64,000 bases of DNA, taken from the NCBI GenBank assembly GCA_942486035.1, contig CALNXK010000003.1, positions 121,001 to 185,000 on the forward strand. The letters run 5' to 3'. How positions within the stretch are numbered: the stretch's first letter is position 1; each line of letters opens with the position of its first letter. Below are positions 44,841 through 57,230 of the stretch, in pieces. The DNA comes from Porites lobata. Its lineage: Eukaryota; Cnidaria; Anthozoa; Scleractinia; Poritidae. Position numbers and translations under genes: made by a program. The notes beneath the pieces were generated by a model that had not been told where the DNA came from, searched no databases, and saw nothing but the letters and a program-made list of their open reading frames with translations.

Positions 44841-45018
44841 ACTAGTCTGCCACACAGCCGTTTTTAGTGCCGTCACGGAACGCTCCTCCCCACAAAGGGA
44901 GGAACGTGCTGACACTAAAAACGGTAGCCTGCGAAAACATCCGTTTCTCCTCGCTCTTCGTAGCTGGGGAGAAACGGATGTTTTCGCAGGCTATAAAAAC
45001 GGCTGCAAGGGAGACTAC
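44841..45018. mobile_element. TAGTCTGC-type MITE split by another MITE
   Basis: TAGTCTGCCACACAGCCG at about 44843 and CGGCTGCAAGGGAGACTA ending at about 45017 are its termini. Inner arms AAAAACGG/CCGTTTTT match the intact copy at 46332–46396. The right arm is interrupted by 44925–44993. I could not find a clear duplication at the outer ends. Confidence 0.6.
44925..44993. mobile_element. MITE, TAGCCTGCG family, 69 bp, nested, 9-bp TSD
   Basis: TAGCCTGCGAAAACATCCG is mirrored by CGGATGTTTTCGCAGGCTA. TAAAAACGG is duplicated exactly on both sides (44916–44924 and 44994–45002). It is inserted into the arm of the TAGTCTGC element. Confidence 0.8.
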
Positions 45019-45263
45019 AAAAGTCTATTGGCTAACGAAATACTCTAACCCAGTTCTCTAACCTTCAGTCAGCGAAACAACAGCCTGTTCCAAGCGTTTA
45101 GATAGTGGAAGTTAGCGCGAAATGAGAAGAGGAGGGAAAAAAGCCGAGGAAGGAAAGATTTTTCCTGCTCACTTCTCCCTGCCTCCTTTGCCCCGTCCGT
45201 ACTATCTGAACGCCTGGAACGCGGGTTCGCGAAACAAGTATCCTCGCTGTTCTTAGGGAGTTT

Positions 45264-48200
45264 TTATTCCTTCCTGTCTTTTCTTCCTTTACGATTAGAT
45301 CTTTCCTTCTTATTCTTTTTGCCTTTCTTTCCTTTTTCCTTCTTTCCCTTCCTGGTCTTGCACGCACTTCTGTGTCTAAGTTTGATGGGCCTGTGCTTGT
45401 TTCTCCGCGCGTGACACATGGCAACCCTTAAGCGGCAAACATTTGGGTAGGTTTTGCCATCCGTCCCGCACACAGGTTTATCTATGATTTTGCAGTCCTC
45501 CCATCTGGGGCATGGTTTAGGTGTGGCAGGTGCCCCACAAGGCCCGTTGTACTCTAACCGTAATGAGCCTCTGACTTTCTTGGGCAAACCACACTTGGCA
45601 AGAGCAAGAAAGCAGCCATTTTTGTAGGTTTTCTTGTCCGAGCCGCAAACAGGCCGTTCTTTCGATGAGCATTTCTTTGGACATGGTTTGATGGAGGTGC
45701 GGGTACCGCAAGCGCCTAGAAAAAATAGAAGGAGAGTTTCTTTTATGATTTAATATTTCGAACTTGAAATGCAAACAAATGTTTCCAAAGCATGTGATTT
45801 CAGATGATGGACATTCCAGCAAGTATTTGTTTTTTATGAACGCCAATCGAGTTTGAGCCATTTTGAGGGTCAGTCGAAGACTAAGACCTCTCTAAACCAA
45901 AAGTGCTGAAAAAGACCCACTACCCTCTAGAGTAAATAAAATGAACGCTTTTAAATCGAACTAGGGAATTGTAATAACTAATATGTCTTAACATTTAGTG
46001 ACGTTGCCTACAAGTGACTCATCCACTCCCCCAACTCAATCAAACTTCCTCGAAAACTAGGACCTCGAAATCTAAGACCTTCACATTCAAAACTGAGTGA
46101 TAACAGCATCTCCTTACAACAACACATGACAGGTATATCCAGGTCTTAATTTTCGAGGTCCGTTCTCGAGAGGTCTTAGAGTCTTAGCTCTTAAGTCTTT
46201 GTTTGCCCGCGAGTAAGCTCTCTATAGAAGAGCTTGGTAGCAGGCTAAGTCTTTGTTTTCGAGACAGCCGCCATTTTGTATACTGCCGACAAGGAAAAGG
46301 GAAATCAACATGTCACTAATTACATACACTGTAGTCTGCTACACAGCCGTTTTTAGAGTCGCGTGACGGCACTAAAAACGGCTGTGTAGCAGACTACATA
46401 CACTGGTGTCTACTTACGTTTTACATCGGCAGATGATAGCATGAATGTTTAGAATTATGAGGATAAAGCTTAAAATTCTAGAAACAACTTGAAGTTTACA
46501 AACATGTCACCAAGTACATACACAGGAACCTACTTAATATGTGCTATACCGGCGGAATTTGCAGTGCTGAGCATATTTAAGGCGGAATCTCTATTCACGA
46601 TTACTGATATAATCCCCTTTACATTCATTCTTAAAGATACTTCACTGGAACTCGAATACTGACAAAAAAGCGATGATCAAAGTTTTAAGGTATTTCCTGT
46701 CGTTGTTTTCAAAATATATGCCTCCTTTTTTGAAACAACGAACTGTTTCAATTGTTTGTTTCAGTAGTCACGGAGTGGAAAAATTTATACAGTGTGTGGT
46801 ATTACGAAAGAACACTTATGTCAGCCTAATTATCGGAATTTTCAAAAGTTAAGCCTTTAATAGATCTTCCGGATGGCTAGTCCTTGACGCTTTGAAAGCT
46901 TCAAATCACCCACGCACATTGCATGCAAGCTGTTGACAAGTTCCAAATCGGCTTAGGCATTGACTAGTCAGCCCGCAGACGGTTTAAATAATCATTATTT
47001 CAGTTTATATTATCTGAAAGAACATTTGTGGGATGTGGAAACTTACTGATACCGGTAATAGTTCAGATCAGACAATTCTTTCTTTTTCCATCAAAGCACT
47101 GGTGAATGTGAATTGAGGTAATAGGTGTTCGCTACTGATCAACAAGAATATTGCCTTTGGGTAGGCGCAAAAAATATTCGTTTGCGTAGAAGCATAAAAC
47201 GAGTTTTTTAAGACTGAATTTGAGCGCCACACTGGCTAGACTAACACTGAAAATCTGTAAGCATAAGCAAGCAGATCGACTACCTTTTCCCTCTATGAAG
47301 CATGTCTATCCTCTTTGTTTATTAACTGTATCGATGAACTGTAAACTCGTAAAATCTAGAATGAAAGCAGATTCCAGGGGCACCCAACGGCAATTTTCGG
47401 GAAAATATCTGTTCGGAAGACGATTTGAGATCTAGAATTTTCGGAGCATTTGTTGTAAAATTTCTTGCTTGCCTGCTTCTCCTAGGATTTTCGAACATCT
47501 ACAAAATGGTATAATTACCCATTTTTAACGGATTTTGACCCTAAAAAAGGCCACCTAGAATTTTCGGGAGCCTTTTCCTGGCTGAAATTTTCGAGAAGGT
47601 AAGTTTTTATCCCTATAATTTTCGGATCACTAGACTTTCAGCTAGGAAATCCGAACAGATGAAAAGTTTTTAGGGGATAAAAATATGCCTATATCTACCA
47701 TTTAAATACTAAAATACGTTCAACAATGCTATATCCTCGTTGGGTGCCCCTGAGATTCCTTCTAAAGAAATATGACGGAATGGGCTCAATGAAATCTGTT
47801 CAGCTTTCAATCCAATAGAATGATCTACAATCTTAGACAGTGATAAAAACGACGGAAAATTAAGACTCTCCTCTCCCCTAATCTAGGTTTTTTAGCGCTC
47901 CCGCGGAATCATTCTTGAGTTCTAGGGGAAGCAGGGCTTAGTTTTCCAAATTGTAGGGTTATATCCATCTAGTCAAGCCTCAAGTGCGACGTGCCGAAAT
48001 TATATATTCTGTAAGATCAGTTTGTTACTTTTTAAACTTTATTACACTCTTCATTCAGTTGACAAAATGTTACTACTATACGTAGAATTAAACATTTGAA
48101 TGACATCGATTACATAAGTTGAAGGAGAAACTGCGAGATCTTATATAAAGTTGAGGACTTCATAAAAGACCGTACCCAGCCCATGTGATTTAATAATATA

Positions 48201-51200
48201 TAATCTAAGGAGAGGCAAGGTTTCCTGACCTTTTTTAATTAAACTTCGCGCGCAGTATTGACTTTGATTGCCTCCACGTGTGAGTAACATACATCGAGGT
48301 CAACTCAGCTCAGTATAGCAACAAAATTAAATTAAAGACTGCAAAACCGGAAGGTGAAAAAAACTTCCGCTGCTGAAGGTATCTTTTGATAGTTACCACG
48401 TTTTTACTGTTATTTCGCAAACTCGGCAATTTGTTGATGTTGAACAGTATCATCATTCTCCGATGAACATTCTTCCGGATTGGATTCCATTTGCCTTAAC
48501 TGCCAAGCGCTCGAATGATTTTTCTTTTCAATCCTCTACTGCAAAAGAGTCACTGTAATTGTTGACAACAGCTTGCAGAAGAGTTTTCGTGTTCTATGTT
48601 CAGAGTCCAAGCCTCGACCGGTTCCTGTTTTGATTAAGTGAAAACTAGCCTGCGGCGCGCGCGAATTTCGTGGCTTCGCCGCTCGTGCGCCCGGCTCGAC
48701 AAACCGCCATGCTACGCAGGCTAAGTGAAAACTAAAACGCAACTTTCACCAGGGGTTCATATCTCGTCACAGTTGCTACGTTGACGCCCCGTGCAAATCG
48801 CTTTGGACTGAATACGTGCATCTTGCTTGATCAATTAACTCTTAAAGTCAAACGTTCTTGATTTATAATCATAGCGGAAATTTTATTTCGAGCAGATACA
48901 ACAGCTAACTTCTCAAATTCAAAGGTTTAAATTGCGGTTTACAAGGGTGCGTCAGGCTCGATACAATTAAGCCGTACTCCCTCATAAAGGCTGGAAATCG
49001 GGCTTAAAGGAGGTAAACTGCTTTTGTTTAAACCTAAATCTACAGTCATTTTGAGAGAGAGGTAAAACCAGGGGTAAAAAGGTTCTTATTCCTTGGAAGA
49101 AATTCGGCCTTGATTTCCTTTTGAATGACCATTCGCTGAGTAAAATGGATCACCTCAGCATAATTTTTTCGACCAGTTTTGCAGGAAAATATCTAGGAAA
49201 AATCATTCCACGAAATTTATGCCATTCATTTGGTGTAGCTTGGAAATGTTTTACTCTTTACAAAACATCTGTATTAACTATTTTTAAACATAGGTCAAAA
49301 TAGATTCCTAAAATATGTTTACGGAAATGGGAGTCGAAAACAGAAAACATTAGTTCGATTTCCGTTTCCTCTAAGATTAAACAAAATCCATTCGCGCTCT
49401 TCTAGATTCAATAATCAATAAACAAACTTAATGCTTTTAAGAGTTTTGGTGCCGCCTATAAGGCGGAAACTCCTAAACGAAACGCTTGTTTTCCTTTCCC
49501 TTAAAGTGCAAGAATGACATTCTTTAACACAGAATCTATTTCCGCAGCAATCTTCTTGAAGGCTTTCCTTTAATGTGTTCTTCTTGGATATTGTAATTTT
49601 TTTTTTCGCTCGTGTTTTCACGACAGGCCAACACAAACAAACCTCCCGCACTGTAAAAACAAAATAGCGGTACGTTCAATGATTGTATTTGATAGCTCTA
49701 CAAATCAGTGTCGAGTTTCTGCATAGTTCACTCTGTATTTCAAACTGCACAGCACAAACCACTTGCCGGAGAATCTTGCTTTCACTAAAGGGAACAAGTT
49801 CAGTTTGGAAGGAGAATTCCATGCAATATTTTTTATTGCTTTTAAGCTTCTGCATTTGTTTTTGTTTTTTTTTTTTTTGCCGCTATCAAGTATGAATCGA
49901 CGAAGACCTGAGTGACAGTTTTTTTTTTTAAGGGATTTAACCTTTCAAAAATATGATCTTTGCCTATCGCATAAGGGTCGCAGTTTAATGTTAATAAAAG
50001 GTGCTCACTTTCAAAAAATTCAAACGCGGTCTTTGTTTGGATCAATAATTTTGGTTTTGCCAGTAATATTTTTGTTATTGTACACTCTTTTTTTTATACA
50101 TTAAAATATTTTCTAAGAATATCGAGGCTGAAATTTGCAAAGTTTTAAGAATATGTTAAGAATAAACCCGAGGCTGAGATTTCGAAAAGGATGATGATTA
50201 TAACCGTATCAATATTATTGCTTCCTCTCACGGCAACCCAACAAAACGAAGAAACCTGCATTGGTTATAGCCAAACGTTCAATGCTAATGACAGTTCGAT
50301 GAACGGTACATGAAATACATATCTATAATAGACAGCAAAAAAAAAACACAAAATAGAACAAAGGGATATGATAAACTCTTTCTTTTTCAATTATAATTCA
50401 AGAATGATACAAGAATATTTTCAGGCTAAAATCGGCAGAAAAATAAGAATGTTCAGCCAGGCCCGAAAACACAACATTCTTCTATAAAACAAGAGTGTAT
50501 GTGAAAAATGCATTAAAACAGGCAAGTCCAATTTTATCGTATTTGTATGATATCCCCTTACTACTGAGCTAATTAATCAATTAAATTTAATAACGTAAAG
50601 ATGAACAAAGGCCTCGCTTTGCGCTTCCAATAAAAACTATCACAAATTCACCTCTTCGGTTTTAGCTTACCTCTCTTTTTCATGGTGAGCTTTTTGTTGT
50701 TCAACTTCGCTTGACATTTGGCGACTATGAACAGGCAAGTGTTTTTGTAGGTCTTCTTATCGCTTCCACAAATGGGATCGTTCTGGCTGTCGCACTGGCT
50801 TTCAAGCGGGCACATTCTTGATTTTTTGACCTTAGGTTTTCCACATTCTCCCTTGTGCAGCATTGTTAGATTTCTGCCGTTTTGTCTCGCCTGACAGCGC
50901 GCAACACGAAAGTTGCAAAACGTTAAGTATGTTATGTTGTTGCTCCCACAGACGGAGTGTCTAGTAGAATTCACGACCTTATTACAGTCCTTTAATGCCA
51001 CCAAGCACTTTTGTGATTGTTTTTTAACCTTGCTGATATTCACTGTGGAATTCTCGCATTGTCCTCGTGACTTTATTTTCAAAACGCTGTCCGTTTTATT
51101 AGCTTGGCACTTGGCGTTGCTGAACAGACATACGTTGTTGTATGTTTTGCCATCACTCCCACACACTGGGCGAAGTTTTTTGTTGCAAGGTCTGTTGCAA

Positions 51201-52697
51201 ACTCTTCGACGAAGCTTCGACTTTTCTCTCTTTCCTTCAGCCGCTAACACTGTAACGATAGGAAAGATAGTTTAAATTAATTTGTAATTATAATAAATGT
51301 TTTTTAATTTGTAACAATGTATTAAAAATTAAAACTCCAATCTTTTAACCGATTCTACCCTACCATCAAACAAAAAAGAAAAATGAAAGTCATTCCGGTG
51401 TTGAACTACGTATCGTAAAATTTAATAAGCCCAGATTCCGGCCGGCGACCCTCACGGCATGTAAACTAAACCCTCGTCTGTCTAACGTTGTTCACGAGCT
51501 CTCACAGTTCCTTTTTTAATTAGGGGCATACCATGCTGAACACCTCAAAGTCATGTCATTGTTAAGAACTCTTACAATTTTGACCAACTGATGAAAAAAT
51601 GTACGGTCTAAGGCATGAATCTAACAATAGAAATTGTAAGGGGATTATCTCCTAAACAACCCTTTAGAAAACGATTTACATGAGTTCTGTCAAAGTGAGA
51701 ACATGAACATTTACACCTCATAAAAATGTTGAACCTGAGAAGAATTGTCATTGCATACGACGACAATCCGGAGGAATGACGAATTGGTTCTCTAAAAGCT
51801 GTCGTTAAGTTCCCGCTAAGAAATAATTACTATCAAGTTAAGATATAATATCCACGAAGGGCAAATTTTGCGCGCATATTTGTGGACTGACATTTCAAAA
51901 GACTTACCGTCTGAAATACGGTACAAGACATCCGAAAGGACGGAGTCTCGAGTAAACCCTCTTCATCGAAAAACTGGGTACAGGTTGTTTTGAGTCGTTG
52001 GATTAACAGAGTTGACAAAACGCCGCTTATAGACAGAGAAAAAGATCAGTCTTGAACCCGCCAATTCTAATCGTGACATTTTATAGCTTTTTATCGGCGA
52101 TCACAATTTCCGAACAGATAGAAAACCGTTTAAACAGTTCATAACCCCGTAAATGTGTTATAGGAGAAGTTGAAAACTCTGTCAGCGGCACTCTTTATCT
52201 GCGTTGTTTATGTTGGCTAGAGGTTCTGGAAGTAGCCCGAAGTTAAAAGAAAAATCAGCTTAAATGATATTTTAAGAAAGCACGCGTCGAAAATTCCCTC
52301 TTGTAATGTAGATAATGTCAGCCACTTGGGCGTAGGTTAGGGAATAATTGCCTTTGTGCGTCTAGCGTTCCAGGGCAAAGAGGGCGGTATTTCGTTCGTG
52401 GCTAGCTCTGGTACGAGCTGTGTTCAAGCACGCTTTGCAGCAAAATTCTAATGACAAATCTGTCCTGGGCTCTGTCCTAGCAGGGCAAGATACAAACAAA
52501 ACTGACTTGAAATTGACGAAAAGTTCATACTGGTATATTTCGGTACAAAGCTGTAAGGACGTTTATATTGGAAAGGGGATCGATATTTTGTCAATTAACG
52601 ACGCCTCTTCTTCTCATGAACAAAAAACACTTCAAAAATTACTGTACTCACCTGAAATCAACAGCAATACCGTGAAGAAGAGAAATATCCCCTTCAT
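45264..52697 (-). CDS. Secreted five-domain Kazal-type serine protease inhibitor-like protein, 3 exons
   Basis: Seen: exons 52697–52652, 51249–50671 and 45715–45264 (stop 45266–45264). GT–AG junctions and phases agree, giving 1,077 nt and 358 aa. Residues 1 to about 20 (MKGIFLFFTVLLLIS then VLAAEG) form a signal peptide. Five Kazal domains follow, each with the C-G-[ST]-[DN]-x-x-T-Y core: about residues 33–80, 97–151, 162–211, 220–268 and 277–327. The last 31 residues are almost all Lys, Arg, Glu, Gly and Asn. The exon 2–exon 3 junction lies two codons before the last Cys of domain 3, so the exons complete one domain. Known: Kazal domains block serine proteases by a loop after the second Cys. 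Inferred: extracellular inhibitor. The reactive-site residues (two after that Cys) would be Lys, Lys, Ser, Ser, Ile. I cannot name an orthologue. Confidence 0.9.
46332..46396. mobile_element. TAGTCTGC-type hairpin MITE, 65 bp, 9-bp TSD
   Basis: TAGTCTGCTACACAGCCG..TTTTTAG is mirrored by CTAAAAACGGCTGTGTAGCA..GACTA almost perfectly. CATACACTG is duplicated exactly (46323–46331 and 46397–46405). It is the intact relative of 44841–45018. Confidence 0.8.
47375..47752. mobile_element. 378-bp MITE with CAGGGGCACCCAACG termini, 6-bp TSD
   Basis: CAGGGGCACCCAACG is exactly mirrored by CGTTGGGTGCCCCTG. AGATTC is duplicated at 47369–47374 and 47753–47758. The interior has repeated TTTTCGG/GAATTTTCGGG motifs. 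It belongs to the same family as 20774–21250. Confidence 0.8.
48646..48723. mobile_element. MITE, TAGCCTGCG family, 78 bp, 9-bp TSD
   Basis: TAGCCTGCGG at the left is mirrored by CTACGCAGGCTA at the right. AGTGAAAAC is duplicated exactly (48637–48645 and 48724–48732). The interior is GC-rich. Confidence 0.8.
51250..52651 (-). other. Intron 1 of the Kazal gene
   Basis: This intron (1.4 kb) follows the signal-peptide exon: donor GTGAGT and acceptor CGTTACAG. There are no repeats or ORFs of note. Confidence 0.8.
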
Positions 52698-54972
52698 TTT
52701 GAAAATATCAAGCCGCGTTCGCCTTTGTCAACCAAGCTGTCAGCAGATCTTGTCGAGTTGCGTAACGCGTCGAAGGTAGATCTGAAATGATCGCCGAATG
52801 CTTCTACTTGCACCTTTATCCAATCAACCTCTCTACCCTACTACCCCAGCTAAATGCTTCTGTCCTTGAAAATTCCGGCGGCATTCCATTCATTACAAAG
52901 TAAACTTACTGGGGTGTTTTTCTTGTGATAAGATCAGCTGGGTCATACAACTCGTCTCTCGGGTTGTCGCGTTTCTGTACGATAAGAGGCTCAGCTCAAT
53001 GCGGAAAAGCAGATACTTGCGATTTTATTTCTCCTCACACCGCTCAAGACCCCTGAAAATTTATAAATCATCGTTTCACATCGCTATTTTTGAAGCCTGG
53101 TGTAGACTAGCAGGCATTTAGAAAATGTTTACGAAGGAAGAAAGATGTCAGTCATCAATTGGCCGAGTGGCGCGCGCCTCACGGCGGGAAGGCCAAAAAA
53201 GCCAGCTGTCGGAAACAGGGAAACAAATCTGCGCACGTACCTGCAGACGTAGTGACATTCTTCTGGGAGATCAGGATAACTTTCTTAGTTTCCATTATCT
53301 TATCTTAACTCTACTTGGTTTAGATTACTAGACTGTTTCCAGCTTTCTTTTATAATCTTGTGATGCGTCTGATTAAGTTACACTTCTTTTAGGAGAAGAG
53401 CAAGTGGTCGGTTTTCAGTCAGAAATGTTATCTTCTACGCAGGTCTTAATAAATGTACTTCAAACACGAAATTCACGGTATTTTCTGATGGTGTTGTGTT
53501 TTAGGTGTTTCATTGTAGCAGATATTGGATCGTCAAAGCTGTTGACTAACAGCAAAATTTATTGAGAAACGCACAGTAATTAAAAAGTGATGTAATACCT
53601 TGTTCAAAGTAATTTCTCAATTTTCCAATGATGTCAATTAGCTGGTTTACCGAAGTCGAGGTTTTCTGTCATTTCTTATCGGCTCGTTATGTGTCTTTTC
53701 ATACTCCCTTGAACAGTCGTAACAGGCCAAATTAAAATGGGTCAAACACCCAATGTCTACTTGAAACAGCCAAGAAATGTCCTTCAAAAGCTTCAAAATA
53801 AAAGATTTTTATTTCCTATCTATCCTAAATAATATCAGGGTTGGCCAAAAGCGTAGTATTATAACCATTATTTATACCTGAAAAATTTATCCAATGTGCC
53901 TAAAGCTCCCTCCCCCCGCAAAATTTTCTTTAACCTGAGGGGAAAATCAGAGTGTACCGTATTCCCGAAATGAGGTCCGACATCATTTGTTTTCAGGTGA
54001 AAGATACTGTATACCCAGTTTAAAAAACCCTTGTATACTGTATACAAAGACCCTGAATTTCAAAATCCGTTGATTCGCTAATGAGAACTGGAAGAAATGT
54101 CACTCTCTGTATTTGACCCATCTTTCGTTTTTTTGTAATTTAAAATAAAGACGCTGCTCTGACAAAACTCCCACTGCATTTGAGTTTAGTCGCTGCATCA
54201 AGCCAGCCGAGGGTACTACCTACATAAGCTAATTAAGGCTAATTGCGCCCCCAAAGTTTATTTCAGTACTGTAGTTATTTTTTGCTTGGTTTTGGATAAT
54301 AAAGAAGCAGAATCCAATAGATTTTCGCGTGGTCACTGACTTCTTCGTATTCTTCTGTCACTTGCCACTTGTTCACACTGAGTTTGGCAAACCATAATCG
54401 TTTCCTTTCTATTGCTCTGCACTGCTAGTCGACATTGCTTCAGGTAATCCGTCTAATTAATGAATCAATTTGCCTACCGACTCAGCAGACGACCCGTCCG
54501 CATAATCCATAGAAGACTATATGTCCGGAACTATCGGCAATGTGGCTAGCAAAGTGTATCGTTTTCAGTACTCTCTAATACTTTGTTCTTTCCATTACGT
54601 TTTCTTCAATCTACAATCTATGACCTTTTATAACCACGTGATTCTTTTTAAAATTTCTCAAAGGAGATACGTAGCTTTCAGCGGCCTGTTCCGCGTTCAC
54701 ATCACATTTTTAGCCTCTTGGCCTTACTGAAGTAGCTATTAGTTCTAACTCGTGATCCGTCCCTGTTATTATAGGCTTATTAAACTAATGCTTATGATTC
54801 ATTATGAAAATAATCTGATTATAAATTGCAAATGCTTGTAAGGTCAACTTTTAATAAAAATGTTTATATTATCATTCTTAAATTGGCTCGTGTCAGTTTA
54901 AATAAAGTCACTGTAGGCTGTAGAAACTTTTATTATAATGACGGTATCCAGGCTTGCTGTTTTAACAAAGAC

Positions 54973-55130
54973 CAATTAACTCTTATGACAAAATAGCAAA
55001 GAACAAAGCGACTTTGAGTATTCCCAGTATTTCGAACGATCAACCCTCGAAGAAGAACGGCTTGACCGTTCGTAGTATCGGGAATACTCAAGTCGTTTCG
55101 TTTTTTGCTGTTTTGTTATTACAGTTAATT
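54973..55130. mobile_element. Foldback MITE, 158 bp (GAGTATTCCC arms)
   Basis: AATTAACTCTTATGACAAAA...CGACTTTGAGTATTCCC...CGAACG is mirrored by CGTTCG...GGGAATACTCAAGTCG...TTTTGTTATTACAGTTAATT. Arms are about 65 bp. Confidence 0.7.
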
Positions 55131-57029
55131 TCATTGTAGGCAAACTCTTTTTTAGAAAAGCCTTTCACAGAAATAAATATATTTTGTGTCGGTTTCAAAT
55201 CAAAAAATCTACGTCCAATTGGTGTTTTTTCGAAATAAATCTATTATAACATAAAAAGAAAAACTAAGGAATGTTGCGCGGTACAGTTTTGTGTATGAGA
55301 ATAATTACAATGTAGGTACACACACAGGGGAGGGGGACGGGGAAGAAATGCCAAAGGTTTGAGTATACTGAGAGCTGTGTTGTTTGGCAGGCAAGGTTAT
55401 TTAACAGTTGAAGGAAAGACGGAATTCTGACACTGAGTCAGATCGCTCACTAAATTGTTTGCTTGGGTTCGTTCTCATATAAATTGTTTGGCTGTCGCAG
55501 AAAACTGCTATAGTTCAAACCCTTGTATCTGGCTAAAAGACAATTAAGTTAATTTGATGTTGCTTTTACAATAGCCCAGCCTCAGTTCATAAAAGGCCAT
55601 TTTCGTGTTCCTAAAATTCATTTTGCCAGTGGCCCTCAATCAAAAGTGTGACCGGTCGGTTGATTACCCGTAAAATTTGCTCGACGATAGAAAGAAATCT
55701 TTAAAATTCATTACACCACTGGACGTTTCATTCTAAAAAAGCACCAAAGTTTCGTTTCTATAACAATAGTCATCTTAAAATCTCCAAATCCAAGAAATCG
55801 GAAAAGTATTTCCGTGATAAATTCGAAATTTTTATCCTTCTCTTCGATGACACTTCATTGCTTGCCATTTCGAAAGTCACTGACGCAACACGTGACCCCA
55901 GCCCCTGTTCCCAACCCGTAATTAAGAAGGAAATGATGAACTACGTAGTTGTTACGCCTTTTACAGCGAGATTTTCTCCGGAGATTTTCTACGTTGGAGT
56001 TCTTCGTTTTCAAATTTTCCCGTCAGCATTCCCTTCTCCCTGTGGGGTTCTTTTCCGGAGGATAATACATGAAGGAATGTCTGATCCGATAAAGTCAAAC
56101 CGCCATCGCACCCGATCGGGAACAAAATGGCTTGAGCAAGAACCACTGTACAGTTATGCACTGTCCTTTTCAGTGTGAGCTAAGGTTAAAATTTGTAAAC
56201 TTTTAGGGAGAGATGGGTCACACGAACGAACAGTTTAGCTGAGTTATTGATTCAACTGTCTGTTTGTTGTGCGATTACCTAAGTTTTGGACCTTAAGTGA
56301 CGCTTAGTGCGGAACCACCTCTAATCAACTGTCCAAACTTCTTGAGCTCTGAAGCACAGAGCTGATGAATGGTTTCTGATACATGGGATTGGGCAAATTG
56401 TATAATGCGAACTACTAGGCTGAATTAACCAGATGTATTTTAAAGATGACGTCTGGTCGGAAGCCGACCGAAAATCAGCATGATATTGTTTTAGGTTGAC
56501 ACAGCCAGGTTTCTGAGGCATCCCAAAAACGAGATAGATTGTGAGGAACCAGTCACATCCAACGGACTCCTGCTGTTTCATCTTTTATTGTGTTAAACAG
56601 CTCCAGTAAATTCTTCGTCTTCAGCTTGCTGACTAAGACTTTTATAAGAAGGAAATAGTTAAGGCCAATATAACCGGCTTAATGTTAAAATGTTCTAAAA
56701 AATGTTTGCTATTATTACAACTGACAGGAGCCTATTACCAACAGGCTCCTGACCTGATTAAAGCTTCGCCAGTCGCTGTGGAAACAAATTTGTTAAGCTG
56801 TGAATTTGATTCAGTTGATTTTAGGCAAAGTTCTTCTAGCTAATGCAGAGTCAAAAGCTACAAAGAAAGAGCATTCATTGAGGATATATAGCAAATGGCG
56901 AGCGTTCTCCGGACCTTGGGAACACGGTGCGTGTTCAAAGCCGGCCAACTAACTGTGTTTTGAAGAGTGCTAAGGAAACAATGGCAGAGAAGTTCAATGG
57001 CGTCTTTCAAATATCAGATTAATACTTCG

Positions 57030-57230
57030 TGGGCTTGCCTTTTAGCTTGCCTTTTAGCTGTGGAACAGCGACCGCATCTCGCTACTGCTAAAAGTCGGTT
57101 TAAAAGATCGGCTGAAAAATCGGTTTAGCGGTAAACCGATTTTTCAGCCGATTTTTTAAACCGACTTTTTAAACCGATTTTTAGCAGTAGCGAGATGCGG
57201 TCGCTGTTCCACAGCTAAAAGGCAAGCCCA
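57030..57230. mobile_element. ~200-bp near-perfect hairpin element
   Basis: TGGGCTTGCCTTTTAGC and TGTGGAACAGCGACCGCATC (and beyond) are mirrored at 57185–57230. The centre is made of AAACCGATTTTT/AAAAATCGGTTT repeats. No target duplication was found. Confidence 0.75.

Larger units (their letters stand above)
39558..45263. other. Intergenic region between FANCI and the Kazal gene
   Basis: Apart from the elements listed separately, I see no coding signal. The short ORFs (for example 40295–40552, 41639–41854, 44006–44365) lack family motifs and consistent splice sites. The region is AT-rich. Both flanking genes point into it. Confidence 0.6.
45716..50670 (-). other. Intron 2 of the Kazal gene (~5 kb)
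   Basis: The donor GTAAGC follows exon 2 and the acceptor TTTTTTCTAG precedes exon 3. The intron holds MITEs at 46332, 47375 and 48646, and repeated AAGACCT/TCGAGGTC stretches at 45880–46200. There is no nested gene that I can support. Confidence 0.7.

Noticed and set aside
50648..51250. Single-exon three-Kazal gene starting at its own ATG
   Set aside because: That apparent ATG spans the acceptor. A signal-peptide exon (52697–52652) and a last exon (45715–45264) join in phase, and the third domain needs exon 3 for its final Cys.
52420..52779. 119-aa plus-strand ORF
   Set aside because: It is antisense to the Kazal signal-peptide exon and has no family features.
55858..56178. 106-aa ORF with an overlapping opposite-strand ORF
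   Set aside because: It has mixed composition, no recognisable domain and no splice partners; probably repeat sequence.
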